A stretch of 56,455 bases of DNA from an uncultured Opitutia bacterium (GTDB taxonomy: Bacteria > Verrucomicrobiota > Verrucomicrobiia > Opitutales > Opitutaceae): positions 1 to 56,455 of the forward strand of contig CAIRTK010000027.1 of assembly GCA_903881475.1 (NCBI GenBank), in the 5' to 3' direction. Positions 7,933-16,270 of this stretch are shown here, piece by piece. How positions within the stretch are numbered: the first letter of the stretch is position 1; each line of letters opens with the position of its first letter. The notes beneath the pieces were generated by a model. That model did not search any database. It saw only the letters and a program-made list of their open reading frames with translations, and was not told the DNA's origin. A program made the position numbers and the translations under genes.

Positions 7933-9651
7933 TCAGAGATACTTGTCGGTGACTGCTCCCTCGGAGGCGCTGGTGACGAGCTTGGCGTACTTGGCGAGGA
8001 CGCCGCGAGTTTCGCGCGCGGGGCGCGGTTTGAAGGCCTTCATGCGGGCGGCGTAGTCGGCGTCGGGGATCAGCAGGCTGATGGTGTTTTTGACGGCGTC
8101 GATTTCGATGATGTCGCCGGTTTTCACGATGCCGATGGGGCCGCCTGTCGCGGCCTCGGGAGTGATGTGGCCGACGTCAAAACCGTGGCTGCCGCCGGAA
8201 AAGCGGCCGTCGGTGATGAGGGCGACGTCCTTGATGAGGCCACGGCCGGCGCAGGCGCTGGTCGGCGAGAGCATTTCCCGCATGCCGGGGCCGCCGACGG
8301 GGCCCTCGTTGCGGATGACGACGACGTCGCCCTTCACCACATCGCCGCAGAGGATCGACTTCAGGGCGTCTTCCTCGCCCTCGTACACCTTGGCCGTGCC
8401 CTTGAAGTAGAGGCCTTCCTTGCCGGTGATCTTGCCGACGGCGCCGTCGGGGGCGAGGTTGCCGTGGAGGACGCGGAGGTGGGTTTCCTTTTTGATCGGC
8501 TGATCCCACGGGTGGATGATGTCCTGCTCGGCCGGGTAGGCGCCGTACGGTTTCACGTCCTTGAGCGACTCGGCCATGGTCTCGCCGGAGACGGTGAGGC
8601 ATTCGCCATGGAGCAGGCCGCGGTCGAGGAGGAGCTTCATCATCGGGCGGATGCCGCCGATGCGGATGAGGTGGCTCATACCGTATTTGCCGAAGGGCTT
8701 CACATCGGCAAGGAGCGGAATTTTTTCGCCGATGGTCTTGAAATCCTGGAGCGTGAGCGGGACCTCGGCGGAGTGCGCGATCGCGAGGAGGTGGAGGATG
8801 AGGTTGGTCGAACCGCCGAGGGCGAGGCAGACCATGATGGCGTTCTCGAAGGCGTGGCGCGTGAGGATGTCGCGGGGCTTAACGCCCTTTTTCAGCATGG
8901 CCATGACGGCCGCACCGGCACGGAAGCAGTCGTCGCGCTTTTCCTGGCCGACGGCGAGCTGGGCGCTGCTGTTGGGCAGGCTCATGCCGAGGGCCTCGAT
9001 GGCGCTGGCCAGCGTATTGGCCGTGTACATGCCGCCGCAGGAACCGGGGCCGGGAATGGCGCCGGCCTCGATCTCCTTCAGGCCGGCGTCGGAGAGTTCG
9101 CCCTTGGCGTGTTTGCCGATGGCCTCGAAGACGGAGACGACGTCGAGGGGCCGCTTGTGATCGCAATCGCTGGCGGCGAAACCCGGGAGAATCGTGCCGC
9201 CGTAGATGAAGACGGCAGGACGGTTGAGGCGGGCGATGGCGATCATCGCCCCGGGCATGTTTTTGTCGCAGCCACCGATGGCCACCAGGCCGTCGAAGCC
9301 CTCGGCGGCAACGGCGGTCTCGATGGAGTCGGCGATGACCTCGCGCGAAACGAGGCTATAGCGCATGCCCAGGGTGCCCATGCTGATGCCGTCGGTGACG
9401 GTGATGGTGTTGAAATAGACGGGCTTGCCTCCGGCCGCGGCGATGCCCTTGCGGGCGTGTTCGCTGAGTTCACCCAAGTGGACATTGCAGGGCGTCATGT
9501 CGCTGGGGGACGAGGCGACGGCGATCTGGGGCTTCTTGAAATCCTCGTCGGTGAAGCCGACGGCGCGCAGCATGGCACGGGCCGCGGCGCGGTCGTGGCC
9601 GTCGACGACGACGGAGGAGAAGGTGCGGGTGGAATCAGGGGAGGAGCTCAT
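7933..9651 (-). CDS. ilvD: Dihydroxy-acid dehydratase
   Basis: 572 residues from ATG 9651. Converts 2,3-dihydroxy-isovalerate or 2,3-dihydroxy-3-methylvalerate to the 2-keto acid in valine/isoleucine synthesis, using an Fe-S cluster. Three likely cluster-ligand cysteines are visible: C55 (DMTPCNVH), C128 (IGGCDKNMPGA) and C205 (GSCGGMYTAN), the arrangement associated with the [2Fe-2S] branch of the IlvD/Edd family. The frame stays open for 42 further codons upstream, but that stretch runs into an inverted-repeat element and is not family-like, so MSSSPDSTRTFSS is the better N-terminus. Confidence 0.94.
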   Translation of the reverse strand: MSSSPDSTRTFSSVVVDGHDRAAARAMLRAVGFTDEDFKKPQIAVASSPSDMTPCNVHLGELSEHARKGIAAAGGKPVYFNTITVTDGISMGTLGMRYSLVSREVIADSIETAVAAEGFDGLVAIGGCDKNMPGAMIAIARLNRPAVFIYGGTILPGFAASDCDHKRPLDVVSVFEAIGKHAKGELSDAGLKEIEAGAIPGPGSCGGMYTANTLASAIEALGMSLPNSSAQLAVGQEKRDDCFRAGAAVMAMLKKGVKPRDILTRHAFENAIMVCLALGGSTNLILHLLAIAHSAEVPLTLQDFKTIGEKIPLLADVKPFGKYGMSHLIRIGGIRPMMKLLLDRGLLHGECLTVSGETMAESLKDVKPYGAYPAEQDIIHPWDQPIKKETHLRVLHGNLAPDGAVGKITGKEGLYFKGTAKVYEGEEDALKSILCGDVVKGDVVVIRNEGPVGGPGMREMLSPTSACAGRGLIKDVALITDGRFSGGSHGFDVGHITPEAATGGPIGIVKTGDIIEIDAVKNTISLLIPDADYAARMKAFKPRPARETRGVLAKYAKLVTSASEGAVTDKYL

Positions 9652-9748
9652 GATCGGACTGGCAGCGAACCAAACGGCACCGGCGCGGGCAAGCCGCATG
9701 TCGGGATGCCGGTCCGCTAATTTCAGGTAAGCCAAGGCTGATCCATGA

Positions 9749-9863
9749 TTGGCCACGAAAGGGCCCAAGGGCTCCACGGCTGGGGAGTAGCCTCCATTGC
9801 GCCTATAGGCGCGCAGGAGACCTATGCCGGAGCCCGGTAATCTTTGAGCCTCTTTGTGGCCAA
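9749..9863. repeat. Palindromic intergenic element (TTTGTGGCC type)
   Basis: Most of the 333-base gap 9652-9984 between divergent ilvD and scpB is a long imperfect hairpin. TTGGCCACGAAAGGGCCCAA (9749-9768) pairs with TTGAGCCTCTTTGTGGCCAA (9844-9863), GGGCTCC (9769-9775) pairs with GGAGCCC (9829-9835), and GCGCCTATAGGCGC (about 9799-9812) forms the tip. A related element is at 42990-43237, including the sequence after the right arm. Any promoters for ilvD and scpB must lie in or around it. Confidence 0.7.
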
Positions 9864-9984
9864 CCCTCCGGAGGCTTGGAGTTGGACGGTGTCTTGGCTA
9901 GAGGAACAAGGCGGCGGGCCCATCGCGTGTTTCGGGATTGCTTCGCCTCCGGCGCGCCGCATTCACTCAGGACGACTTTACCGC

Positions 9985-10800
9985 ATGGCCTTCAATCTGA
10001 AAAAGGTGCTCAAAGCACTGCTCCTCTCTTCCAGTCAGCCGCTTGCCATCCGAGACATTCAGGCCGCCTTCACGCGGTTTCACGAGCAGGGTTCGCTGGC
10101 TCTGACGGATGCGACCGAGGAGGCGACGGCGACCGGTGGCGAAACCAAGCCAGCCGAGGTGGCCCACGATCCGGGCGAGCCGGCTGAGGTGGGCGCCGAG
10201 GCGCCGGAGGATGCCGAACTTTATCAGGATGTACCCTCGCTGGTGACAGCGACCCAGATCCGCGAGGTCGTTGACGAGATCGCGGCCGAGCTGCGCGCCG
10301 CGGATGACGGCCTGCTGCTGATCGAGGGTTCGAACGGCTACCGGCTGGTCACCCATCCGCGCTTCGCCCGCTGGGTGCGAATCCTGCGCGCCGAGCCGCC
10401 GCCGTTGAAATTGAGCCAGTCGTCCGTGGAAACCCTCGCGATCGTCGCCTACCGCCAGCCGGTCACGCGCGGCGAAATCGAGACGATCCGCGGAGTCTCG
10501 GCCGAGGCCGGTGTCAACAAGCTCCTGGAGCGCGAACTCATCTATGTGGTGGGTCGCGCCGACCTGCCGGGCCGGCCGATCCAGTATGGCACGACGGACA
10601 AGTTCCTGGAGTTCGTCGGCGTGAAATCCCTCGATGAGCTGCCGGCGTCCGACGTGCTGTCCTCGCGCCAGATCGACGAATGGCTGACCAACGCGATGAA
10701 TCCCGCGAAGCTTAGCGATACCGACATGGGCCTTTCGGACGAGCAACTGCCGCTTGAGAGCGCGGCCACCCCGGCCGGCGAGAGTCCGGCCCAGAGCTGA
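9985..10800 (+). CDS. scpB: Segregation and condensation protein ScpB
   Basis: 271 residues from ATG 9985 (MAFNLKKVLKALL). ScpB is a winged-helix kleisin-associated subunit of the SMC-ScpA-ScpB condensin complex. The conserved block LSQSSVETLAIVAYRQPVTR (about 142-161) with EIETIRGVS and GRPIQYGTT after it is diagnostic. Between the first helix region and this block there is an acidic insert (about residues 40-80, rich in Ala/Glu). The frame is open upstream of 9985, but that sequence resembles no ScpB. scpA is not in the window. pheA follows one base after the stop. Confidence 0.9.
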   Translation: MAFNLKKVLKALLLSSSQPLAIRDIQAAFTRFHEQGSLALTDATEEATATGGETKPAEVAHDPGEPAEVGAEAPEDAELYQDVPSLVTATQIREVVDEIAAELRAADDGLLLIEGSNGYRLVTHPRFARWVRILRAEPPPLKLSQSSVETLAIVAYRQPVTRGEIETIRGVSAEAGVNKLLERELIYVVGRADLPGRPIQYGTTDKFLEFVGVKSLDELPASDVLSSRQIDEWLTNAMNPAKLSDTDMGLSDEQLPLESAATPAGESPAQS

Positions 10801-10801
10801 C

Positions 10802-11881
10802 ATGGACCTCGGCCCGATTCGCGAGCAGATCGACCAGCTCGACCGTCAACTGGTCGATGTGCTGAACCAGCGCCTGAAGCTCGCCGCCGAGATCGGCAAG
10901 CTGAAGCGCAGCCAGGGCGGCCAGATTTACGTCGCGGAACGCGAGGAAGCGGTGCTGCGCAAGGTGTCGGCCCAGAACGAGGGCCCGATCAAGCACGAGG
11001 CGCTGCGCGCCATCTACCGCGAGATCATGTCGGCGGCCATCGCGCTGGAGAAACCGCTGCTCATTGCCTACCTCGGACCGGAGGCGACGAACACCCACAT
11101 GGCCGCGATGAAGAAGTTCGGCGCGAGCGTGGACTACCACGCGATGGCGAACATCGGGGATATTTTCACCGCAGTCGAGAAGGGCGAGGCCGACTATGCC
11201 GTGATTCCGATCGAGAATTCCACCGAGGGCTCGGTGCGTGACGCGCTCGACCTGTTCGTCGAGTCGGACCTGAAGGTCGTCGCCCAGATCTACCTGGAGA
11301 TTACGCACGCCCTGATCTCGGCCTCGCCGCTGGAAAAGATCGAGCGCGTTTACTCGAAGGACCAGGCCCTGGCCCAGTGCCGGAACTGGCTGCAGCGCCA
11401 CCTGCCGCACGCGCAGCTGATCGAGGCGCCCAGCACCGCGCGCGCAGTGCAGATCGCCAAGGAGGAACCGGGTTCGGCGGCGGTGGCGAGCGAACTGGCG
11501 GCGGCGACCTACGGCGTGCCGATTGTCGCGAAGAACATCCAGGACAAGGCTGACAACACCACCCGGTTCTTCGTCCTCGGCAAGAAGCCGTCCGGCGCGG
11601 TCGGCGGCGGGAAGGACATCACCAGCTTCGCGATCTCCCTCGGGGATGCGGCGGCCTCGCACTCGGGCTCGTTGCTCAAGATGCTCATGCCCCTCGCCGA
11701 GCGCGGGATCAACCTCTCGAAGATCGAGTCCCGCCCGAGCAAGAAGCGCCCGTGGGATTATTATTTCTTCATCGATGTCTCCGGCCATTACAACGACCCG
11801 GCGATGAAGGAGGCCCTCGCGGAGCTGCAGAAGTTCTGCCCGTTCGTAAAATGGCTGGGCAGCTACCCTGCGGCGAGCTGA
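10802..11881 (+). CDS. pheA: Bifunctional chorismate mutase/prephenate dehydratase (P-protein)
   Basis: 359 residues. An AroQ-type chorismate mutase helix bundle (about 1-85, beginning IREQIDQLDRQLVDVLNQR) is fused to a prephenate dehydratase domain (about 90-270, with YLGPEATNTHMAA, PIENSTEGSV and NTTRFFVLG, whose Thr-Arg-Phe motif is catalytic) and a C-terminal ACT domain (about 280-355, with SKIESRPSKKRPWDYYFF) for phenylalanine feedback. Makes phenylpyruvate from chorismate. ATG 10802 is one base after the scpB stop, so the two are probably coupled. Confidence 0.94.
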   Translation: MDLGPIREQIDQLDRQLVDVLNQRLKLAAEIGKLKRSQGGQIYVAEREEAVLRKVSAQNEGPIKHEALRAIYREIMSAAIALEKPLLIAYLGPEATNTHMAAMKKFGASVDYHAMANIGDIFTAVEKGEADYAVIPIENSTEGSVRDALDLFVESDLKVVAQIYLEITHALISASPLEKIERVYSKDQALAQCRNWLQRHLPHAQLIEAPSTARAVQIAKEEPGSAAVASELAAATYGVPIVAKNIQDKADNTTRFFVLGKKPSGAVGGGKDITSFAISLGDAAASHSGSLLKMLMPLAERGINLSKIESRPSKKRPWDYYFFIDVSGHYNDPAMKEALAELQKFCPFVKWLGSYPAAS

Positions 11882-11930
11882 GGCATTGATTTCAGCGTGG
11901 CGCGGCAGGCTGGAAGTCCGCGCTGCAGAT

Positions 11931-12314
11931 TCACTTCGGCGCGGACGTAGCCGGCTTGCCGGTCACGAACAGCACCGGGTGGTCGCGGTAGCCCAGAAAG
12001 TAGATGGCCACGGCGCCAAGGAAGAGGAGCAGCAAGGCCAGGCCCGCATACATCAGGCAGCCGCGGCGGGCGGCGGTTTGCATGCCGGCGGGATCCGCCC
12101 GGTATTCTGGAAAATCGGGCAGGGGTGCCCGGGGCAGCACCGGGCCGGGGGCCGCAAACGGGGCGGGGGCATTTTCGGCGGCGGTCGGGGATAGCGGTGG
12201 GGTCGGTGGACCAGGCGCGGGCCCAGTCAGGGCGGCGATCTCCTGGTCGAACCACGCGAGCTGCTCCTGCACGAGGGCACGCTGCTGGCGGAGAACTTCG
12301 AGACGGTCGGGCAT
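11931..12314 (-). CDS. Small single-pass membrane protein, unknown function
   Basis: 127 residues from ATG 12314. The N-terminal 30 residues (MPDRLEVLRQQRALVQEQLA) look like a short amphipathic or coiled-coil helix; a Pro/Ala-rich linker follows (about 33-75), then a hydrophobic segment CLMYAGLALLLLFLGAVAIY (about 91-110) and a short tail. No enzymatic motif is visible. The topology suggests a tail-anchored protein with a cytoplasmic N-terminus. It lies downstream of rpmA, from which it is separated by an intrinsic terminator. Family not recognised. Confidence 0.55.
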   Translation of the reverse strand: MPDRLEVLRQQRALVQEQLAWFDQEIAALTGPAPGPPTPPLSPTAAENAPAPFAAPGPVLPRAPLPDFPEYRADPAGMQTAARRGCLMYAGLALLLLFLGAVAIYFLGYRDHPVLFVTGKPATSAPK

Positions 12315-12380
12315 GGGTGGGAGGAAATCGGCCTGCGCGAGGCTTCGGCGCGGGGCCGGTCCGGCGGAAGCCGGGCAAAT

Positions 12381-12410
12381 AAAAACGCAGCCCGGTTTGG
12401 GCTGCGTTTG
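12381..12410 (-). terminator. Intrinsic terminator after rpmA
   Basis: AAACGCAGCCC (12383-12393) and GGGCTGCGTTT (12399-12409) form an 11-base-pair stem with a five-base loop; on the minus strand it is followed by TTTTTATTTG. It lies 23 bases after the rpmA stop. Confidence 0.9.
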
Positions 12411-12432
12411 AAAGCTAAATATGTGACGGGGC

Positions 12433-12678
12433 TCAGGTCGTGACGACGGCCACCTTGCGGTGGGCCTTGTCGTACTTGACCGTGCCGTCCTTGAGCGCGA
12501 AAAGCGTCCAATCGCGGCCGATACCGACATTCTTGCCGGCGTGCAGCTTGCTGCCGCGCTGCCGGACGATGATGGTGCCAGCGAGGACGGCCTGGCCGCC
12601 GAAAATCTTAACGCCGAGCCGCTGGGAGCGACTGTCGCGGCCGTTGCTGGATGTTCCCTGACCTTTCTTGTGCGCCAT
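12433..12678 (-). CDS. rpmA: 50S ribosomal protein L27
   Basis: 81 residues. The sequence [15 protein letters not shown] at the N-terminus and [18 protein letters not shown] in the body are those of bL27, which sits near the peptidyl-transferase centre of the large subunit. No N-terminal cleavage extension of the Firmicutes kind is present. An AAGGAG Shine-Dalgarno lies ten bases before the ATG. It follows rplU by 14 bases and ends before a strong terminator. Confidence 0.97.
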   Translation of the reverse strand: MAHKKGQGTSSNGRDSRSQRLGVKIFGGQAVLAGTIIVRQRGSKLHAGKNVGIGRDWTLFALKDGTVKYDKAHRKVAVVTT

Positions 12679-12692
12679 GACGGGTATTCTCC

Positions 12693-13007
12693 TTAAGCTG
12701 TGATGGATTCGATCTTGATGACGGAAAGCTCCTGGCGATGGCCGCGTTTACGCTCCATGCCCTTGCGCTTTTTCTTCTTAAAAACGATGACCTTGTCGCC
12801 ACGCTTGTTCTCGAGGATCTTGGCCGAGACCGAGGCGCCGGCCAAGGTGGGCGTGCCGACCCGGAAGGACTCGCCTTCGCCGGTGGCGAGGACGTCCTTA
12901 ATCTCCACGGTGGCACCGGCTTCCGTGTTCGGATAGCGGTTGACGATCAGAATGTCGCCCTCGGTGACAGTGAACTGCTGTCCTTGGGTTTTGATAGTGG
13001 CTTTCAT
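12693..13007 (-). CDS. rplU: 50S ribosomal protein L21
   Basis: 104 residues from ATG 13007 ([18 protein letters not shown]). bL21 binds 23S rRNA in the large subunit; the basic segment [18 protein letters not shown] (about 77-94) is its RNA-binding region. The rplU-rpmA pair is conserved across bacteria, but obgE, often next, is not here. No clear ribosome-binding site precedes the ATG; instead a hairpin ending in an A/T-rich run lies directly upstream (13013-13036). Confidence 0.96.
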   Translation of the reverse strand: MKATIKTQGQQFTVTEGDILIVNRYPNTEAGATVEIKDVLATGEGESFRVGTPTLAGASVSAKILENKRGDKVIVFKKKKRKGMERKRGHRQELSVIKIESITA

Positions 13008-13009
13008 AA

Positions 13010-13037
13010 AATAAAACCGCGGATAAAGCGGTTTTGC
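13010..13037 (-). terminator. Hairpin upstream of rplU (terminator or leader)
   Basis: AAAACCGC and GCGGTTTT arms (about 13013-13036) with a short A/T loop, followed on the minus strand by ATTTTATG, the last three bases being the rplU start codon. It is most simply the terminator of the upstream coiled-coil gene, 48 bases after its stop, but it could be an rplU leader structure. Confidence 0.6.
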
Positions 13038-13084
13038 CACGGGTAACGCAAGGATTAATTTGCCCGAAACTGCTGCGGCGCGCG

Positions 13085-13756
13085 TTATTTGGGCGGGACA
13101 GACTGGGCCGGGTCGGCCGCCGGCTTGCCATCGCGCACGGGACTGTCGCGCAGGATCCGGATCGATTGAAAGTCCGTCACCAAGTAGCCGCCCACGACGA
13201 AGGCCTTGCGCTCCTGCTCCAAGGCGAGCCGCTGCGCCTCCGCTTCCAGTTCCTGCTGATGAAGCAAGGCGGCGCGGCGGGCGGCCTCGCGATCGGCCAA
13301 GGCACGCTTCTCGTCAAGGTCATGCAGTTTCTGCAGGGCGGCCTGCCGGGCCGATTCGGCGGCGGCGGCATCGCGCTGACGGTCGGCGGCGAGTCGCGCG
13401 GCGTCGGCGCTGCCGGCATCTCGCTCGGCGACGAGCCGGGCGGTTTCCGCGGCCAACCGGTCCACCTCGGCCTGGGCGGCAGCGAGCGCGGCCTGGGCGG
13501 CGGACTGCTCTTCGCGCTGGCGCTCCTGCCTCGCCAGTTCCTCCCGGGCCCGCGTCTCGGCCATCTGGCGGGCCTCGACAATCGCGGCCATGCGGCGGGC
13601 GAGTTCGGCCTCGTGCTCCTTGATCAGCGCCAGCTGGGCCGCCGCGCGCTGTTGCGCGAGTTCCCGATCCGCGGAAACCTTGTAGGCGCGGTAACCAAAG
13701 AAAAGGCCGGAGGCGACCACCAGCGCAATGAGAGTGACGATAATTTTTCGGTTCAT
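13085..13756 (-). CDS. Membrane-anchored coiled-coil protein, unknown function
   Basis: 223 residues from ATG 13756. An N-terminal signal anchor ([20 protein letters not shown]) is followed by a long helical region (about 25-180) made almost entirely of Ala, Glu, Arg and Gln with heptad-like repeats such as [19 protein letters not shown] and [13 protein letters not shown] short C-terminal part ([21 protein letters not shown]) looks folded. It is probably an envelope protein with an extended periplasmic rod. No homologous family could be named. The frame continues open upstream of the chosen ATG, but only this start gives a signal anchor. Confidence 0.65.
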   Translation of the reverse strand: MNRKIIVTLIALVVASGLFFGYRAYKVSADRELAQQRAAAQLALIKEHEAELARRMAAIVEARQMAETRAREELARQERQREEQSAAQAALAAAQAEVDRLAAETARLVAERDAGSADAARLAADRQRDAAAAESARQAALQKLHDLDEKRALADREAARRAALLHQQELEAEAQRLALEQERKAFVVGGYLVTDFQSIRILRDSPVRDGKPAADPAQSVPPK

Positions 13757-13848
13757 GGGATATTCACGGGCATCGACCGCGGCCGGTCTGAAATGTTCGC
13801 CAACGGCTTCGGACAAGTTAGCCGTCCCGCCCCAGGCGGCAAGCCGGC

Positions 13849-14754
13849 TCAAGGATCGGGAAACTCCGCAATCCCCGGATCGGCGGCGTTGGCGGCCGCG
13901 TAGGGAAGGGCCCTGGAGACGGCGTCCCGCATCGCGAGACCGCGGCGAAAAAAGGCGTCGAGCACGCACGCGAACAGCACATCGCCGGAGCCGGTGGCCG
14001 AGACTTCCCGGACGGCGGGCGGTTGTAGCGACGCGGGTTGGACGCCCCCCTCGCAATACCACACGGGGCCGGCGCCATCGGTCACAATCCAGCGTTGCAC
14101 AGGCCAGCGACGGGTGGCCGCCGCCAGCAGTGCGGGAGTGCCGGCCGACGGCGGATAATCGGGGAAAAGCGTGCGCAATTCGGCCGCATTGATTTTGACC
14201 AGGGCCAGCGGCTGGGCGACCAGCCAGGCAAGGGGTGGCCCGTAGCTGTCGGCCGCGAGCACGCCACGCTGGAGCCAGCGGCGGAGGGCATCGCGCAGCG
14301 GCTCAAAATCAGGGGACACCCAGCCGGGAATACTGCCGCAGATCGCAAGAACCTGCCCCGCCGGCTGTGCCTCGAGCGCGTCGGCGCAGGCGCGCACCGC
14401 CGCCGTATCGTGAGGGGCATCGGGTCCCAGGAACGTGGTCTCTGGGTGCCCGCCGCCGCGGACGACCAACCCGATGCGCGTGGCATGGCGGCTCGCAAAG
14501 GCCCGGTGGGCGAAGCCCTGCCGGTGAAGCCAGGCGTCACATTCCGTCCCGGTCGCACCGCCGGTGAAGCACCACGCCGCGGTCGGCGCACCGAGCCGGT
14601 GCAGCATTTTCGAGACATTGATGCCCTTGCCGCCAACCTGGAACGACTCGCCGGTCGCGCGCTGGGTTTTCCCGGGTGACCAGCCGGCGAAGTCCAGCGT
14701 GCGTTCGCACAGCAGGTTGCCGGTCAGGGTGAGGAAATGCGGCGAAGCGCTCAT
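13849..14754 (-). CDS. PfkB family sugar kinase (1-phosphofructokinase-like)
   Basis: 301 residues from ATG 14754 (MSASPHFLTLTGNLLCERTL). The PfkB family signatures are present: GGKGINVSKMLHRLG near 45-59, as in FruK/LacC-type hexose-phosphate kinases, and SATGSGDVLFACV near 250-262 with the catalytic Asp of the second signature. It would phosphorylate a sugar phosphate with ATP; fructose 1-phosphate or tagatose 6-phosphate are candidates. No PTS or sugar-specific gene is adjacent, only an MFS transporter upstream on the same strand. Substrate unassigned. Confidence 0.75.
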   Translation of the reverse strand: MSASPHFLTLTGNLLCERTLDFAGWSPGKTQRATGESFQVGGKGINVSKMLHRLGAPTAAWCFTGGATGTECDAWLHRQGFAHRAFASRHATRIGLVVRGGGHPETTFLGPDAPHDTAAVRACADALEAQPAGQVLAICGSIPGWVSPDFEPLRDALRRWLQRGVLAADSYGPPLAWLVAQPLALVKINAAELRTLFPDYPPSAGTPALLAAATRRWPVQRWIVTDGAGPVWYCEGGVQPASLQPPAVREVSATGSGDVLFACVLDAFFRRGLAMRDAVSRALPYAAANAADPGIAEFPDP

Positions 14755-14817
14755 CGGGATGCCACGCCGACTCAAACGCCCCAGGCCGATTGGGCAAGCG
14801 GGCAAGTGGCACAGGCC

Positions 14818-16233
14818 TCAGCCCGCATTGGGCGGAGGGGCGGGCCGGCGCACCGCGGGCCGGATGAAAACCTGATTGACCAGGAAACTGAGGCCGAAGA
14901 GGGAGGCCATGGTGCGGACATTCCGCATGGCCCCCACCACCTCCGATAATCCGGCGGAGTTGGGCTCGCGCACGCGGTGCAGCAGGAAACAGCAGAGCGT
15001 GATCAGGAGCGAACTGGCAAAAAACGCCACGTGATAGACCGCCAGCGGGGAAAACCCGCGCGCGACCGCGGCGGTGATGAGGTAGCCGCCCGTGATCGGA
15101 CCGAAGGCGGCCGCCAGCGAGGAAAGGGAGACAAACAGCGCCATGCCCATCGTGCGCGCGCCCGGGGGAGTGAGTTTAAGCAGGAGGCCGAACAGGCCGA
15201 TGCCGTAGCCGGCGAGAAAGAAGCCGCCGGTCGGCATGATCACGTAGAGCAGCCAGAGATTCTGGGAAGTGGACCAACCCATGAGGACCTGGGTGAGCTG
15301 CCAGAGGATCACCGAGACGATCATCACCGGCACGTTGCCGTGACGGTCCAGCAGCCGGCCCCACGTGGGAAAAGTCAGGGCGGCGCCGACAATCCCAAGA
15401 AGGATCAGCAGGTTGGTATAGGCGGCGCTGAGGTGAAGCTCGGCGAACATGAAGACGGGGACAAAAGGGCCGACCAGGTTGGTGGCGAAACCCATGACCG
15501 AGGCAAAAACGATGAAGCGGACAAGGGCGACGTCATGCCAGACCACGCCGATCTGCACCCGCCAGGGCGACTCGGGCGCCGGGGCCCGGGCGCTGGTCGA
15601 GTCCAGCATGCGCTGCTGGGCCAGGACCGAAACGATGCGCACGAGGATCGCGCCGCCGAAGAGCAGCTGGTAGGCCAGAAGGCTGCCATTCAGCCAGGCC
15701 AGCAGGCCCGATACGCCCAGCATGAAGGCGAACTGGGAGAGGTACAGCAGCCGGTTGCGAAACCCGAAATATGTTCCGCGGAGGCGGACGGGGATGCACT
15801 CCTGCATCCAGGCATTCCACGCGACCCCGTTGATCGCACCGGACAGGGCCACGACGGACAGCACCGTAAAGAAAACCGCCAGGGTGACGGTATTTTCACC
15901 GGGAGCGAGGAAGGGCAGGGCCACAAGCAGGGCGACCCAGCCGGCGAAGTGCAGCCATGCGCTGACAATTGTCATGGAGCGGGCGTGCAGGCGCTGCGCC
16001 AGCAGCGGCGTGAGTAGCACCTGCAGGAAATTGAACCAATAGGGCAGCGACGTGATGAACCCGTAGGTCCGGGTCGAGAAGGCGAAGAGCGTGGTGAGCA
16101 GCGCCGCCAGGACGAAATTGCCCGGCTGGCTCAGCACGACCAGCGGCATCGCCGCGACGCCATCCAGCAGCCCCAGCCGGAGATTTCGCCGGAGCGGGGA
16201 GATTTTTTCGGCGTGGGCCGGAGTTGCGTGCAC
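14818..16233 (-). CDS. MFS transporter, substrate unknown
   Basis: 471-residue membrane protein with about twelve hydrophobic segments, matching a major facilitator. The first loop contains RNLRLGLLDGVAAMPLVVL and a central cytoplasmic loop lies around residues 215-235. The motif GRLLDRHGNVPVMI near 300 resembles the conserved loop between TM8 and TM9. It ends 64 bases before the PfkB kinase start and may be co-transcribed with it, hinting at sugar transport, but this is weak. It is divergent from the 3-methyladenine glycosylase gene with a 37-base gap. Confidence 0.8.
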   Translation of the reverse strand: MHATPAHAEKISPLRRNLRLGLLDGVAAMPLVVLSQPGNFVLAALLTTLFAFSTRTYGFITSLPYWFNFLQVLLTPLLAQRLHARSMTIVSAWLHFAGWVALLVALPFLAPGENTVTLAVFFTVLSVVALSGAINGVAWNAWMQECIPVRLRGTYFGFRNRLLYLSQFAFMLGVSGLLAWLNGSLLAYQLLFGGAILVRIVSVLAQQRMLDSTSARAPAPESPWRVQIGVVWHDVALVRFIVFASVMGFATNLVGPFVPVFMFAELHLSAAYTNLLILLGIVGAALTFPTWGRLLDRHGNVPVMIVSVILWQLTQVLMGWSTSQNLWLLYVIMPTGGFFLAGYGIGLFGLLLKLTPPGARTMGMALFVSLSSLAAAFGPITGGYLITAAVARGFSPLAVYHVAFFASSLLITLCCFLLHRVREPNSAGLSEVVGAMRNVRTMASLFGLSFLVNQVFIRPAVRRPAPPPNAG

Positions 16234-16270
16234 TGGACTTCAGGCTAAAACAGCGGGTTCCCGGAAAGTC

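Noticed and set aside
7891-9720. Long open reading frame (609 codons) on the + strand opposite ilvD.
   Set aside because: It is antisense to a clearly conserved gene, has a composition typical of a mirrored GC-rich codon pattern (Gly/Ala/Asp/Glu-rich without motifs) and no signs of its own translation start.
9652-9777. N-terminal extension of ilvD by 42 codons.
   Set aside because: It runs into a palindromic element and lacks resemblance to IlvD; ATG 9651 gives the normal length.
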